From Desertivirga arenae (GTDB lineage: Bacteria > Bacteroidota > Bacteroidia > Sphingobacteriales > Sphingobacteriaceae), in contig NZ_JAFEWE010000004.1 of the NCBI RefSeq assembly GCF_017355785.1, forward strand, positions 310,001 to 374,000: 64,000 nt of DNA. The letters are read 5' to 3'. Shown here in pieces: positions 42,569-51,686 of the stretch; position 1 is the stretch's first letter; the number at the start of each line of letters is the position of its first letter. Both the position numbers and the translations under genes were made by a program. The notes below the pieces were generated by a model. That model ran no database searches and was not told the DNA's origin. It was given only the letters and a program-made list of their open reading frames with translations.

Positions 42569-44497
42569 ATGGAAGTAAAGGCGGGAGAACTATTAGAGCA
42601 AATAAACTTTCCTTCTGATCTGAAGAAATTTAGCGACAACGACCTTGAGAAGGTTTGTCAGGAGTTACGTCAATATATAATTGATGTCGTTTCTGTTAAT
42701 GGCGGACATTTTGGCGCCAGTCTGGGTGTTGTTGAGCTTTCTGTCGCTTTACATTATATTCTTAATACACCTTACGATCAACTTGTCTGGGATGTGGGGC
42801 ATCAGGCCTACGGCCATAAAATACTAACAGGACGACGTTCAGTTTTTCATACAAACCGTATTTATAAAGGAATTAGTGGTTTCCCTAAAAGGGCTGAAAG
42901 TGAATATGACACTTTTGGTGTAGGTCACTCTTCTACTTCAATCTCCGCAGCCTTAGGGATGGCAGTAGCTTCTCAATATAAAGGTGAGAAGGACCGTCAG
43001 CACGTCGCTGTAATTGGTGATGGAGCAATGACAGCCGGTATGGCTTTCGAAGCATTAAACCACGCAGGAATAGAGAACTCTAATCTTTTGGTGATCCTGA
43101 ATGACAATTGTATGTCTATTGATCCGAATGTTGGTGCACTTAAGGAGTATTTGACCGATATAACAACTTCAAGGCAATACAATAAGTTTAGAGACGACAT
43201 ATCTCATGTTCTTGGAAAGCTCTCCGAGCTGGGGCCAAATGCACATACCGTCGTTAAAAAGATAGAAAAGAGCATTAAGGGTACTCTGTTAAAGAAGAGC
43301 AACTTCTTCGAAGCCCTTAAGTTCCGCTACTTCGGGCCAATTGATGGGCATGACGTGAAGCACCTGGTTAAGGTTTTGAGGGATTTGCGGGAAATTCCAG
43401 GACCTAAGCTGTTACATTGCGTAACAGTGAAAGGTAAGGGCTTTGCGCTAGCAGAAAAAGATCAAACAAAATGGCATGCCCCGGGCCTCTTTGACAAGAT
43501 CACGGGAGAGATTAAAAAAACGGTGTCTGAAAAGCCGCAGCCACCAAAATATCAGGATGTATTTGGGCACACAATAGTTGAACTGGCAGAAGCTAATCCA
43601 AAGATCATGGGTATTACCCCTGCTATGCCTTCAGGAAGCTCTTTAAACATTATGATGAAGGCTATGCCCAAGCGGGCCTTCGATGTAGGTATTGCAGAAC
43701 AACACGCTGTAACATTCTCGGCAGGTCTTGCCACCCAAGGCCTTGTTCCTTTTTGTAATATCTACTCCAGTTTCATGCAGAGAGCTTATGATCAGGTGAT
43801 TCACGATGTAGCACTGCAGAAGCTTAATGTCGTTTTTTGTCTTGACAGAGGTGGCTTTGCAGGAGCAGATGGGGCTACACATCACGGCGCGTATGACCTG
43901 GCTTATATGCGGAGTATTCCTAATATGATTGTTTCTGCTCCAATGAATGAAGAAGAACTGCGAAACCTCATGTTTACAGCCCAGCAGGATAATATGGGAC
44001 CATTCTCAATTCGTTATCCTAGAGGGCAAGGGGTACTAACCGATTGGAGAAGACCATTAAATGCAATTCCGGTAGGACGGGGCCGAAAAGTGTGTGATGG
44101 AGAGGATGTTGCGATACTGACCATAGGGCACATTGGTAACGAAGCTGTAAAGGCTACTCTCAAGCTAAATGAAGAAGGTATTTATCCTGCACATTACGAT
44201 TTGAGGTTTGTGAAACCTCTTGATGAAGATTTGCTGCATGAAGTATTCCGGAAGTTTGATAAAGTCATTATCGTAGAAGACGGATGTCTTCCAGGAGGTT
44301 TCGGTAGTGCAGTTGTGGAGTTCATGGCTGATAAGGGTTATTCATCGAAAGTAACACGTCTTGGGATTCCTGATTCTATTATTGAGCATGGAGAACAGGC
44401 TGAGTTATGGGCTGAATGTGGATTTGATGCAGATGGAATTGCAGCCTCTGTAAGGAATATGGCTATTAGCAGAAGGACGGAAACTCTTGCTAGTTAA
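42569..44497 (+). CDS. dxs: 1-deoxy-D-xylulose-5-phosphate synthase
   Basis: First enzyme of the MEP isoprenoid pathway: condenses pyruvate and glyceraldehyde 3-phosphate using thiamine diphosphate. The 642-residue protein shows GGHFGASLGVVELSVALHY near residue 42 and WDVGHQAYGHKILTGR. The ThDP/Mg motif GDGAMTAGMAFEALNHAG is near 150, the catalytic glutamate lies in VGIAEQHAVTFSAGLA near 378, and DRGGFAGADGATHHGAYD near 430. It is monocistronic, with about 250 bases of upstream non-coding sequence and a strong terminator. ispF of the same pathway is 5 kb away. Confidence 0.97.
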   Translation: MEVKAGELLEQINFPSDLKKFSDNDLEKVCQELRQYIIDVVSVNGGHFGASLGVVELSVALHYILNTPYDQLVWDVGHQAYGHKILTGRRSVFHTNRIYKGISGFPKRAESEYDTFGVGHSSTSISAALGMAVASQYKGEKDRQHVAVIGDGAMTAGMAFEALNHAGIENSNLLVILNDNCMSIDPNVGALKEYLTDITTSRQYNKFRDDISHVLGKLSELGPNAHTVVKKIEKSIKGTLLKKSNFFEALKFRYFGPIDGHDVKHLVKVLRDLREIPGPKLLHCVTVKGKGFALAEKDQTKWHAPGLFDKITGEIKKTVSEKPQPPKYQDVFGHTIVELAEANPKIMGITPAMPSGSSLNIMMKAMPKRAFDVGIAEQHAVTFSAGLATQGLVPFCNIYSSFMQRAYDQVIHDVALQKLNVVFCLDRGGFAGADGATHHGAYDLAYMRSIPNMIVSAPMNEEELRNLMFTAQQDNMGPFSIRYPRGQGVLTDWRRPLNAIPVGRGRKVCDGEDVAILTIGHIGNEAVKATLKLNEEGIYPAHYDLRFVKPLDEDLLHEVFRKFDKVIIVEDGCLPGGFGSAVVEFMADKGYSSKVTRLGIPDSIIEHGEQAELWAECGFDADGIAASVRNMAISRRTETLAS

Positions 44498-44521
44498 TAA
44501 TATTAGGTTATAACAAAAGAG

Positions 44522-44559
44522 AAAAAGGTGGATGGGCTCTAATGTACATCCACCTTTTT
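44522..44559. terminator. Bidirectional intrinsic terminator
   Basis: Perfect 13-bp stem AAAAAGGTGGATG/CATCCACCTTTTT with a 12-base loop, between the converging dxs and DUF3109 genes. Confidence 0.9.
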
Positions 44560-44562
44560 CTT

Positions 44563-45141
44563 TTAGGATTGTTGCTCTTTCAAAAATTCTGCAGCCTCTT
44601 CTACCTCTTTGTACCAATCTTCTCCGTAGTTTCGGATCAATGGCTCTTTCAGAAACTTATACACAGGAACTTTAAGGGAGTTGCCAAAAGAACAGGCCGG
44701 GCTACATATATGCCATCGATCATAATTCAGTACTTCAAACTCAGGATAAGCTGTGATCCTGATAGGATATAAGTGACATGATACTGGTTTTTTCCAATGG
44801 ATTTTCCCCTCTAGATAAGCTTTCTCAATAGCACACTTACTTATACCGTTCTCCCACATCACATACGCACATTCCTTATTCCCATCCACGCAAGGAGTGG
44901 TATAGTCGCCTTCAAAGTCTTCTACCCAGGTTCCGTATTCCTCAATAGTCTTAATGCCCTCCTCGGTCATGTAAGGCTTTACAAGAGGGTAGATCTCCTC
45001 CAGTACTTTAAGCTCTGTCTTACTCAAGGGTGCTCCTGAGTCACCCTCAACGCAACATGCTCCCTTGCATTTTTCTAAGTTGCACACAAAATTCTCACTG
45101 AAGACATCCTCATGCACTAAAGTGTGCTGTATCTCTATCAT
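44563..45141 (-). CDS. DUF3109 family cysteine-rich protein
   Basis: A 192-residue protein with many conserved cysteines: FVCNLEKCKGACCVEGD near residue 18, TPCVDGNKECAYV near 82, CAIEKAY, SCHLYPIRI near 122 and HICSPACSFG near 143. This matches DUF3109 and resembles YkgJ/zinc-iron-chelating cysteine cluster proteins, so it probably binds metal ions or an iron-sulfur cluster. Function is unknown. It is last in a reverse series, 22 bases after DUF3108. Confidence 0.88.
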   Translation of the reverse strand: MIEIQHTLVHEDVFSENFVCNLEKCKGACCVEGDSGAPLSKTELKVLEEIYPLVKPYMTEEGIKTIEEYGTWVEDFEGDYTTPCVDGNKECAYVMWENGISKCAIEKAYLEGKIHWKKPVSCHLYPIRITAYPEFEVLNYDRWHICSPACSFGNSLKVPVYKFLKEPLIRNYGEDWYKEVEEAAEFLKEQQS

Positions 45142-45163
45142 GCTTAATTATTACTAATGATGA

Positions 45164-45937
45164 TTATTTATTAACGTTAAGGGGGTATTTCAAATTATTG
45201 GCTGAAGTAAGTTCCATTGTTACCGAACCAACGAGGATATCTACCTGAGCTTTAACAGGGATCCTATTCCCATCATCTGTTATCCATAGAAATAGCTTAC
45301 TATCTTTTTTAAAGATCCTGCCAGGCTGAATAGTTGGACTAAATTTTAAGCAATTAAAATATCCCAAGGCAGTCTTCACCCTTTCTTTTCCAATATAGGT
45401 TATCTCCAGCGAGGCCACGGTATCATCAAGGAAGTAATACATTTTTAGGGGCGCTCCAGCTTTTACATCAGACATATCAAGGTTCCTGGCGAAGTAATAG
45501 GCAGAAACAACATCAAAGGTTTGATCTTTAGCTTTGAAGGTTCCCTTATTAGCAACAACCTTATGCTGATCCTGATAGAACCGGGCTTTATCTTTCCTTC
45601 GGTAATTAGACTCGTGAATGTTCTCAGTATATAAGTGAGGAAGGAAGGTTTCCTTGTCAATGAAGGAGTCATACCGATTCCTTACTTTATAAAAAATATC
45701 AAAAGTTCCTGAGGTTTTTCCTTGCGCCACTAAATTAAAAACAGGCCTGTTGCTCAGCTTCAGATCTGTATCTTCTACCTTTAAGGTGGCTTCTGCAGCA
45801 GTAATGAAACCATAGCGCAGACGATACTTCAATGTCTCACCAGGCTTAAAAACAGGCTCGCTTTTGCTATCAAGCGATTGTGCAACAACAAACTGAGTTA
45901 CCAGTGCAAATAATATAAGTGTGAATAATCTCTTCAT
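45164..45937 (-). CDS. DUF3108 family exported protein
   Basis: A 257-residue protein with signal peptide (FTLILFALVTQFVVAQS, cleavage near residue 19) and a DUF3108 domain seen as FKPGETLKYRLRYGFITAAEATLKV near residue 30 (read as GETLKYRLRYGFITAAEATL) and YFNCLKFSPTIQPGRIFKKD near 195. It is predicted to be a periplasmic beta-rich protein; similar proteins sit near LPS-transport genes, and lptC is 3 kb upstream. No enzymatic motif is visible. Confidence 0.85.
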   Translation of the reverse strand: MKRLFTLILFALVTQFVVAQSLDSKSEPVFKPGETLKYRLRYGFITAAEATLKVEDTDLKLSNRPVFNLVAQGKTSGTFDIFYKVRNRYDSFIDKETFLPHLYTENIHESNYRRKDKARFYQDQHKVVANKGTFKAKDQTFDVVSAYYFARNLDMSDVKAGAPLKMYYFLDDTVASLEITYIGKERVKTALGYFNCLKFSPTIQPGRIFKKDSKLFLWITDDGNRIPVKAQVDILVGSVTMELTSANNLKYPLNVNK

Positions 45938-46005
45938 ATGTAATTTCTCCGTCCCATCATTATACTGACAAGACGAATGCAGGTTGGTTTAAAGTTGCAT
46001 TTCCC

Positions 46006-46521
46006 TTAATCTTTTCTTTTATAGATTGGGACTGTTGAACAGGGTTCTCCGTACATTATACTTTTAGCAACTTTTGTTAATCTTGCAGTTAATTCAACAT
46101 AAGCTGAAACAGGAATATTAATATCACCGCATCCCTTGATGACAATTCGCTCATCCTTATATTTTTCAATATCAATGCTATTAATAGCCTTTTCAAGAAT
46201 CAGGGTTTCCAGGGTTTCTAAAGAACCAAATACTATGGTTGAAGCATATGGAGTCATTTTGTTAGCCAAAAGCATGTAAGCCCAGGTAGGTACAATGGCA
46301 TCTGTTGAGCAGGTAACTGCAACATGCTTGCCTTGGTATTGGGTCCAGTCGTGTTGTTTAATGAACTCTCTAAAGTCCTTCTCCTTTAAAATTAACCCAT
46401 GAAAAAGGTTGTCTTTTATATCATAAACAATTCGTTCTCCCGCTGGATAGATATCTGCTAGGTCAAAGCTTATTAATCCACTTTGAGCTACTTTATTTAT
46501 AATGTTTTCCTGTATTTCCAT
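46006..46521 (-). CDS. DUF2480 family protein
   Basis: A 171-residue cytosolic protein matching DUF2480, a family of unknown function in Bacteroidota. Visible features are GLISFDLADIYPAGERIVYDIKD near residue 13 (read as LISFDLADIYPAGERIVYD), KHVAVTCSTDAIVPTWAYMLL near 65, IVIKGCGDINIPVSAYVEL near 125 and a C-terminal MYGEPCSTVPIYKR. Three conserved-looking cysteines could bind metal. The ATG at 46521 is preferred; longer frames reach into the terminator of the upstream gene. A TACCTTTG box lies 17 bases before it. Confidence 0.85.
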   Translation of the reverse strand: MEIQENIINKVAQSGLISFDLADIYPAGERIVYDIKDNLFHGLILKEKDFREFIKQHDWTQYQGKHVAVTCSTDAIVPTWAYMLLANKMTPYASTIVFGSLETLETLILEKAINSIDIEKYKDERIVIKGCGDINIPVSAYVELTARLTKVAKSIMYGEPCSTVPIYKRKD

Positions 46522-46612
46522 ATCCTTTAAAGTCAATGCAAAGGTATTACCAAATGACTGATAAGGAGTTAAGCTTGTGTAAAATTCTCTAATAGCTAAG
46601 GTTTGAAAATAA

Positions 46613-46640
46613 AAAAACCGGAAGATCATCTTCCGGTTTC
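46613..46640 (-). terminator. Intrinsic terminator after the PpiD-like gene
   Basis: Stem AAACCGGAAGAT/ATCTTCCGGTTT, nearly a perfect palindrome, followed on the reverse strand by a T run. It lies 20 bases after the foldase stop codon. Confidence 0.8.
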
Positions 46641-46659
46641 AATCTTTTATCGCACTGTT

Positions 46660-48759
46660 CTAGTAGAAACGGATGCGGTTATCTTTGATCTCTGCTTTAT
46701 CGCGAAGAACCTCAAACACCTGTCCTTGAGCTCTCTGTTTAACAGACTGAGCAATTTGCTGTTTCTGATTAACAGTGTTAGTTAAAGGAGCTGGATTTGA
46801 AAAGCTATTAACTACGACAACGTACACTCCCTGCTCACCGATAATTGGTTTAGATATTTTGTTTGGTTGTAAACCAAATACAGTTCCAACTACTTTGTTT
46901 TCCTGAGCAACACCAGGGATAATAGGGTTTGCAAATACCACATTCTGAGCCGGAGTAGCAGGTTTTCCTACTTTTTGGGCAACCTGGCTTATTGAAGTTC
47001 CTGCTTTAGCTAGTTGTTCTGAAAGCATACGTCCTTTAACGCGGTTACGAACAACTGGTTCAATCTGTTTTTTAACCTTCCCGAGTGGTAAAATTCCTTT
47101 TTCACGCACGTCTGATAGTTTTGCTACTACAAAATTATTTCCAAGTTCATAAACTTTATCAGTAACATCTCCTTCTTTAGCTTCAAATGCCCATCTGATC
47201 AATTCACGCGCATTTTCTAAACCAGGAATTGAAGACTGCGAGGCAGTAACATTTTCAGCAATTTGTTTATTTAACTTCTGACCCGATGCTTGCTCGTCAA
47301 AAGTTTTTGCACTATTAGCAGAACCAAGGAAGCTGGAAGCTTTTGCATAAGCTGCCTGTTGTGTTTGGTTACTAGCAGCAACACTCTTGTCAACAATAGC
47401 AACCTTTGCTACTAAAGAAGATCCAACTTGTTTCTCGATTCGAATTACGTGTACCCCGAATTGTGTAGTCACCACCTTCAAGTCCCCCGGCTTTCCATTA
47501 AATACAGCTTCTTCAAAAGCCGGAATCATTGCTCCTCTTCCAAAAGTACCTAAATCACCACCTTTATCCTTAGTTGCATCTGTTCCGAATTTTGTCGCTA
47601 ATTCAGCAAAGCTTGTTCCTTTATTAATAAGGGCAAGAAGAGAATCTGCTTTAGCACGAGCTTTATCTGCTCCACCTTCAGTAGCTGGATTAATCAGGAT
47701 ATGGCTTGCTTTTACTGAATCTGGACTTGTTTTAACATCAATTACTTTAGCAATTTTAAAAGCTCCGTTGCTGAATACCGGCCCAACAACAGTACCCACG
47801 GTTGATTTGAATACAAGAGAATCTAAGGCAGGGTCTAATTGACCTTTTTTTGCATAAGTAATAGGAGCTTTTGAATCAGCATTAACGCTCACAAACAGTG
47901 AATCGTTAGTTGTACTTCTAAAATCATTAGCTAGTTTGGTTATTCCAGTACGAATAGCCGCTGAGTCAGCTTTAGAAGGTCTGGCATCGAAGGTGATGTA
48001 ATCAAAGTTTCTGGTTTCCTCCTTGTTTTTGAACAGATTCTTATTCTCGTCGTAATATTGCTGATAGTCTTCGTCTGTAAGAGTTACTTTGTTGTCTGCA
48101 ATAGATGAATAAGGAAGAGATACATAAGTAAAGTTAGCAAGCTTGTTACGATTATTATAATCGTCACGTGCTTCAAGTGAAGTTACATAAATACTGTTCT
48201 TTACCAGGTTATTATATTTGGAATACAAACGGTCACGCTTAAGTCCCTGAAGAAAATTTTCCCATTGTTGCTTGATAGCACTATTGCCTGGCTGGGAATT
48301 AAGGTTATTAAGAAACGTAGTCAACTGGCTTTTATCAAATGCCCCTGTTTGTGGATTTCCAAAAGTTTGTACAACTTGAGGGTGAGGATTTTTCCCGAAA
48401 AGCATGTCATTCAGCTCGTTCTTACCTACCTCTATGCCAAGACGTTTTACCTCTTTATCTAACAAGATCTCAGATACAGTTTGGTTCCAGGTATTTTCGA
48501 CAATGTATGAGGTCATCTGAGGATTCAGATTTCCACCCATTTGTTGCCTGAAGTTAGCTTCATTCTGTTCAACTTTCGCTCTAAACTCTTCTGCGCTAAT
48601 TGTTTTGCCTGCAACTTCTCCTACTTCATTCTGGCTCGCTCTCCAGAAAGGTGTGCCTAGCCTAACAGCATCGCCGATCAAGAAAGCTACAATTGCCAAA
48701 CCGATTACCGCTACCAGGATAATACCAGCACGGTTTCGCAAAAAACTCATTATTCCCAT
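46660..48759 (-). CDS. SurA/PpiD-like peptidylprolyl isomerase
   Basis: A 699-residue membrane-anchored periplasmic foldase. It begins with a short cytoplasmic part and one transmembrane helix (AGIILVAVIGLAIVAFLIGDAV, residues 11-32). A SurA_N-like region follows with EFRAKVEQNEANFRQQMG and VENTWNQTVSEILLDKEVKRLGI. A parvulin domain (about 345-445) has VKASHILINPATEGG and GGDLGTFGRGAMIPAFEEAVF (read as LGTFGRGAMIPAFEEA), and further repeats of the fold continue to the C-terminus. It assists outer-membrane protein folding. The start could be ATG 48759 or 48750. Confidence 0.9.
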   Translation of the reverse strand: MGIMSFLRNRAGIILVAVIGLAIVAFLIGDAVRLGTPFWRASQNEVGEVAGKTISAEEFRAKVEQNEANFRQQMGGNLNPQMTSYIVENTWNQTVSEILLDKEVKRLGIEVGKNELNDMLFGKNPHPQVVQTFGNPQTGAFDKSQLTTFLNNLNSQPGNSAIKQQWENFLQGLKRDRLYSKYNNLVKNSIYVTSLEARDDYNNRNKLANFTYVSLPYSSIADNKVTLTDEDYQQYYDENKNLFKNKEETRNFDYITFDARPSKADSAAIRTGITKLANDFRSTTNDSLFVSVNADSKAPITYAKKGQLDPALDSLVFKSTVGTVVGPVFSNGAFKIAKVIDVKTSPDSVKASHILINPATEGGADKARAKADSLLALINKGTSFAELATKFGTDATKDKGGDLGTFGRGAMIPAFEEAVFNGKPGDLKVVTTQFGVHVIRIEKQVGSSLVAKVAIVDKSVAASNQTQQAAYAKASSFLGSANSAKTFDEQASGQKLNKQIAENVTASQSSIPGLENARELIRWAFEAKEGDVTDKVYELGNNFVVAKLSDVREKGILPLGKVKKQIEPVVRNRVKGRMLSEQLAKAGTSISQVAQKVGKPATPAQNVVFANPIIPGVAQENKVVGTVFGLQPNKISKPIIGEQGVYVVVVNSFSNPAPLTNTVNQKQQIAQSVKQRAQGQVFEVLRDKAEIKDNRIRFY

Positions 48760-48938
48760 ATAGTATAAACTTTATTCTATGCTTTAAAAAAGAGGCGCAA
48801 GATACAATTTTTACAAAAAAATCCTAATACAAAATAGGAAGCTTGTTTGTTTATTAATTGTCCTTAAACGACTATTGGTTAATTTGTTAGATATGCAGAT
48901 TTAGATTAACTGTAATTGTATGAAATAGTATCAGTCCT

Positions 48939-49490
48939 TTAATTAAGCTTGTCACCCGTCATAATATCCCCGTAGGCCCGATCTATAATAGGATTATCAA
49001 AGTTTTCATCACTTCTAAAGCCTGATCCCTTAATATTTGTCCCGTCCTGTTTGATGATATTAACCAGTTGGTTTGAGTAGAACATTCTTTTACTCTCGTC
49101 CCAAATAAGCTCTTCGGATTTGAAAACATCTCCTTTTACATTGGTAACCACAACGTTTTTTCTTAACTCTACCCGTTTTTCTGTTTCATACCGGATGCCG
49201 TAATCGGCTACTACCCGACTAGATTCTTCCTGTTTATCGTCGTAAAAGATTATTGTAAGCCCCTTAGGCATCTCATAGCGCTTCTGTTCCGTGTAATTGT
49301 TTAATTCAGGTGTAATAAGCTTGCCTTTTACAACAGCAGAATCACTGTAAATAATGGTGACACCGCTTGATTTATCTACGGGAACAGATGTTTTATTAGA
49401 CGCTATCCTTTCCACATCTTTCAGATCATTTTCGCACGCTGAAAGAAGCAGTAGAGAAAATATACAGGCAATGAAAATAAAGTTTTTCAA
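48939..49490 (-). CDS. lptC: LPS export ABC transporter periplasmic protein LptC
   Basis: A 183-residue lipoprotein (lipobox LLLSAC, cysteine 19) with the LptC/OstA-like beta-jellyroll. Examples are GVTIIYSDSAVVKGKLITPELNNY near residue 43 (read as VTIIYSDSAVVKGKLITPEL), VVADYGIRYETEKRVELRKNVVV near 92 and the C-terminal IKGSGFRSDENFDNPIIDRAYG. LptC links the LptB2FG transporter to the LptA bridge. It starts 2 bases after the outer-membrane protein gene, and ppiD-like follows 179 bases later. Confidence 0.9.
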   Translation of the reverse strand: MKNFIFIACIFSLLLLSACENDLKDVERIASNKTSVPVDKSSGVTIIYSDSAVVKGKLITPELNNYTEQKRYEMPKGLTIIFYDDKQEESSRVVADYGIRYETEKRVELRKNVVVTNVKGDVFKSEELIWDESKRMFYSNQLVNIIKQDGTNIKGSGFRSDENFDNPIIDRAYGDIMTGDKLN

Positions 49491-49492
49491 AC

Positions 49493-50791
49493 TTAATCAA
49501 ATTTATAGCGCTGGAACCATCTGTCATTTAAAGTGAATCCAAGATAAATATTAGCAAATCTATCGCGAACAAGATTGTTTTCAGTTGTACCTCTTTGTCC
49601 CAGTTCTACACCGAGGTTGATTTTGTAGAAAGTAGAACGGTTAGACGGAAGAGGTAAACCTAATCCTAATGAAAGTGCATATTGATTGATATCCTTATTG
49701 TTAATCTCGTTATTGATATACAATTTGTCATATTTTACCCCGAATCTGTAATCTACCAGCTTAAAATAGCTTCCTACAGCGGTAATGTCTGGGGTGATTT
49801 GTGCACCTACTGCTACTCCTATAGTATTAGGCAAGTTTGGATTGGTTGAACCTTCACGATAGTCAGACCATTTCCCTAACGTCAGGTCAGCGCCCACAAG
49901 CCATTTGTTCGTCTCTTCTAACACAAATCCGAAACGATGAGTTGTTGGAAGCTTTAATTTCTGACTAGCCTTTTCGCTGAAATAAGTAGAGTCAAGAGCA
50001 ATGTTCTCATTTCCGCTCGCGTCTATAGTATACCTTGCACTAACAAGCGTCGTACTCAGATTAACCTTTGATCCGGCTGTACCAGCATAACCCAAAGTTA
50101 ATTTATGTTTTTTAGAAACATTGGTAAAGTATTGTACCCCATAGTCAAAGCTCAAACCACCAATACTCTGTTTAACCTGATTCCTGGAGTTGATGAAAGT
50201 TGCATCTGTAGGAAACTCTGTATCTCTGTTTCTCTCTAATTTTCCAAATAAGTAAGAACCATTAGCTCCCACACTAAAATGCTTTCCGATTTGAACAGCA
50301 TAACCTAAATAAGCTTTTGAAATTCCGCCTTTACCATTATGAACTTTGTCTATATCAATAGTATCTAATATCTTTCCAGATACCCTTGATTTAAACCCCA
50401 TGGTGCTGTACGGCAATATTCCAAAGCTTAAAGCCGAGGTTTTGGTCACCGGCACCGCAAATACAAGGTGATTTAGTTCACCGGTAAAGCTATTCTCTTT
50501 GGCGCCTCCTTTAGACAAAGAGGTTACGTTTGCATAAAGGCCAATATCAAATGTAGTTATCCGTACTGCCGAATATGAAGCAGGATTGGCAAGGTTAACA
50601 TTATTATACGTGCCAGGTTTGCGCAAGCCTGCTGCAATTCCACCTAAAGAACGATTTTGAGGAAGTAGGGATTCGCTTAACTGCCCAAGATTGTATTGTG
50701 AATAAGGTGAGTTGGTTGAGGATTGTGCAAAGGTTTTAATACTTGCAAGAAGGCCAACAGCCAGAAATATATTTTTATATAATTTAATCAT
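49493..50791 (-). CDS. Outer-membrane beta-barrel protein of unknown function
   Basis: A 432-residue protein with signal peptide (cleavage near residue 22) and FadL/PorV-like features: NSPYSQYNLGQLSESLLPQNRSLGGIAAG after the signal (read as SPYSQYNLGQLSESLLPQNR), NNVNLANPASYSAVR, and alternating amphipathic strands ending in an aromatic terminus (YKFD). It resembles hypothetical outer-membrane proteins that sit between coaX and lptC in Bacteroidota. It overlaps coaX by 8 bases and precedes lptC by 2, so it is part of one operon. Cargo or ligand unknown. Confidence 0.82.
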   Translation of the reverse strand: MIKLYKNIFLAVGLLASIKTFAQSSTNSPYSQYNLGQLSESLLPQNRSLGGIAAGLRKPGTYNNVNLANPASYSAVRITTFDIGLYANVTSLSKGGAKENSFTGELNHLVFAVPVTKTSALSFGILPYSTMGFKSRVSGKILDTIDIDKVHNGKGGISKAYLGYAVQIGKHFSVGANGSYLFGKLERNRDTEFPTDATFINSRNQVKQSIGGLSFDYGVQYFTNVSKKHKLTLGYAGTAGSKVNLSTTLVSARYTIDASGNENIALDSTYFSEKASQKLKLPTTHRFGFVLEETNKWLVGADLTLGKWSDYREGSTNPNLPNTIGVAVGAQITPDITAVGSYFKLVDYRFGVKYDKLYINNEINNKDINQYALSLGLGLPLPSNRSTFYKINLGVELGQRGTTENNLVRDRFANIYLGFTLNDRWFQRYKFD

Positions 50792-51527
50792 TTCTCAGTT
50801 TTATAACTTCATTCAAACCTATCAGAACTAAATCGGGTACGGTTTTTACATTTTGGGCAAAGATGCTATTTTTAAGCTGTGTATCAAAGAAATTGAAATC
50901 ACCGCCACAAAGGAGTATTATTATATCAGAGTACTGTCTTGAATAACTCTCTATAAAGCCGTAAGCTTCATAAACTACACCGTTTTGAACTCCACTTATC
51001 ATAGAAGTTTTGGTATCCGATCCATTTTTTTCGCTAAATCTGGGATTAAACTCCACCAAAGGAAGCTTGCCCGTAAATGAATTCATAGCTTTATAACGCA
51101 TATTAATTCCCGGAGATATGCTTCCTCCATAATAATTCCCATCACTATCAACAAGATCATAAGTTATGCAGGTTCCTGAATCAATAACCAGGCAATTTTT
51201 ATTTCTATAGAGCGAATTCGCTCCAATTACAGCAGCCAGACGATCGAGACCAAGAGTGTTCGGGGTTTTGTAATGCACTTTAACAGGCATTTCTATTTCT
51301 GTTGAAAATCTTATATACCTGGATATATGAGAAAGATAAGCTTCAATATTCTCAACTCCAGCCTTTACTGTAGAGAGTATGGATGAATTGATTTTTTCAC
51401 CCTCAAGGAATTCTTCGATCTGCTGTGGTCCCAATTCCCGGAAAGAATAAGTTTTCACAATGCTTCGATTATAGAAGAGTCCGAGTTTTGCCGAGGAATT
51501 ACCTATATCAATAATCAAATTATGCAT
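50784..51527 (-). CDS. coaX: Type III pantothenate kinase
   Basis: First step of coenzyme A synthesis: phosphorylates pantothenate. The 247-residue ASKHA-fold enzyme has the phosphate-binding DIGNSSAKLGLF near residue 6, the pantothenate-site TLGLDRLAAVIGAN near 91, LVIDSGTCITYDLVD near 113 and GGSISPGINMRYKAM near 134. The last bases overlap the start of the outer-membrane protein gene. It is the first gene of the reverse coaX-OMP-lptC unit. Confidence 0.95.
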   Translation of the reverse strand: MHNLIIDIGNSSAKLGLFYNRSIVKTYSFRELGPQQIEEFLEGEKINSSILSTVKAGVENIEAYLSHISRYIRFSTEIEMPVKVHYKTPNTLGLDRLAAVIGANSLYRNKNCLVIDSGTCITYDLVDSDGNYYGGSISPGINMRYKAMNSFTGKLPLVEFNPRFSEKNGSDTKTSMISGVQNGVVYEAYGFIESYSRQYSDIIILLCGGDFNFFDTQLKNSIFAQNVKTVPDLVLIGLNEVIKLRND

Positions 51528-51686
51528 TTACGTAAAACAAATTTTCTTACTGCAGTAAATTAGTATTCACTTTTTAAGTTTGGATATTACAGACCGCTTT
51601 ACAAAATTATCAAAAACTCGTTTGAGCAAAGCTTTTAATTTGTTAAAAAAGGTTAAGCTATAATTTCCTAGAGGTAAAAAATTTTT

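Noticed and set aside
47387-47842. 151-codon forward frame opposite the PpiD-like gene
   Set aside because: Antisense shadow of a well supported coding region; no family pattern.
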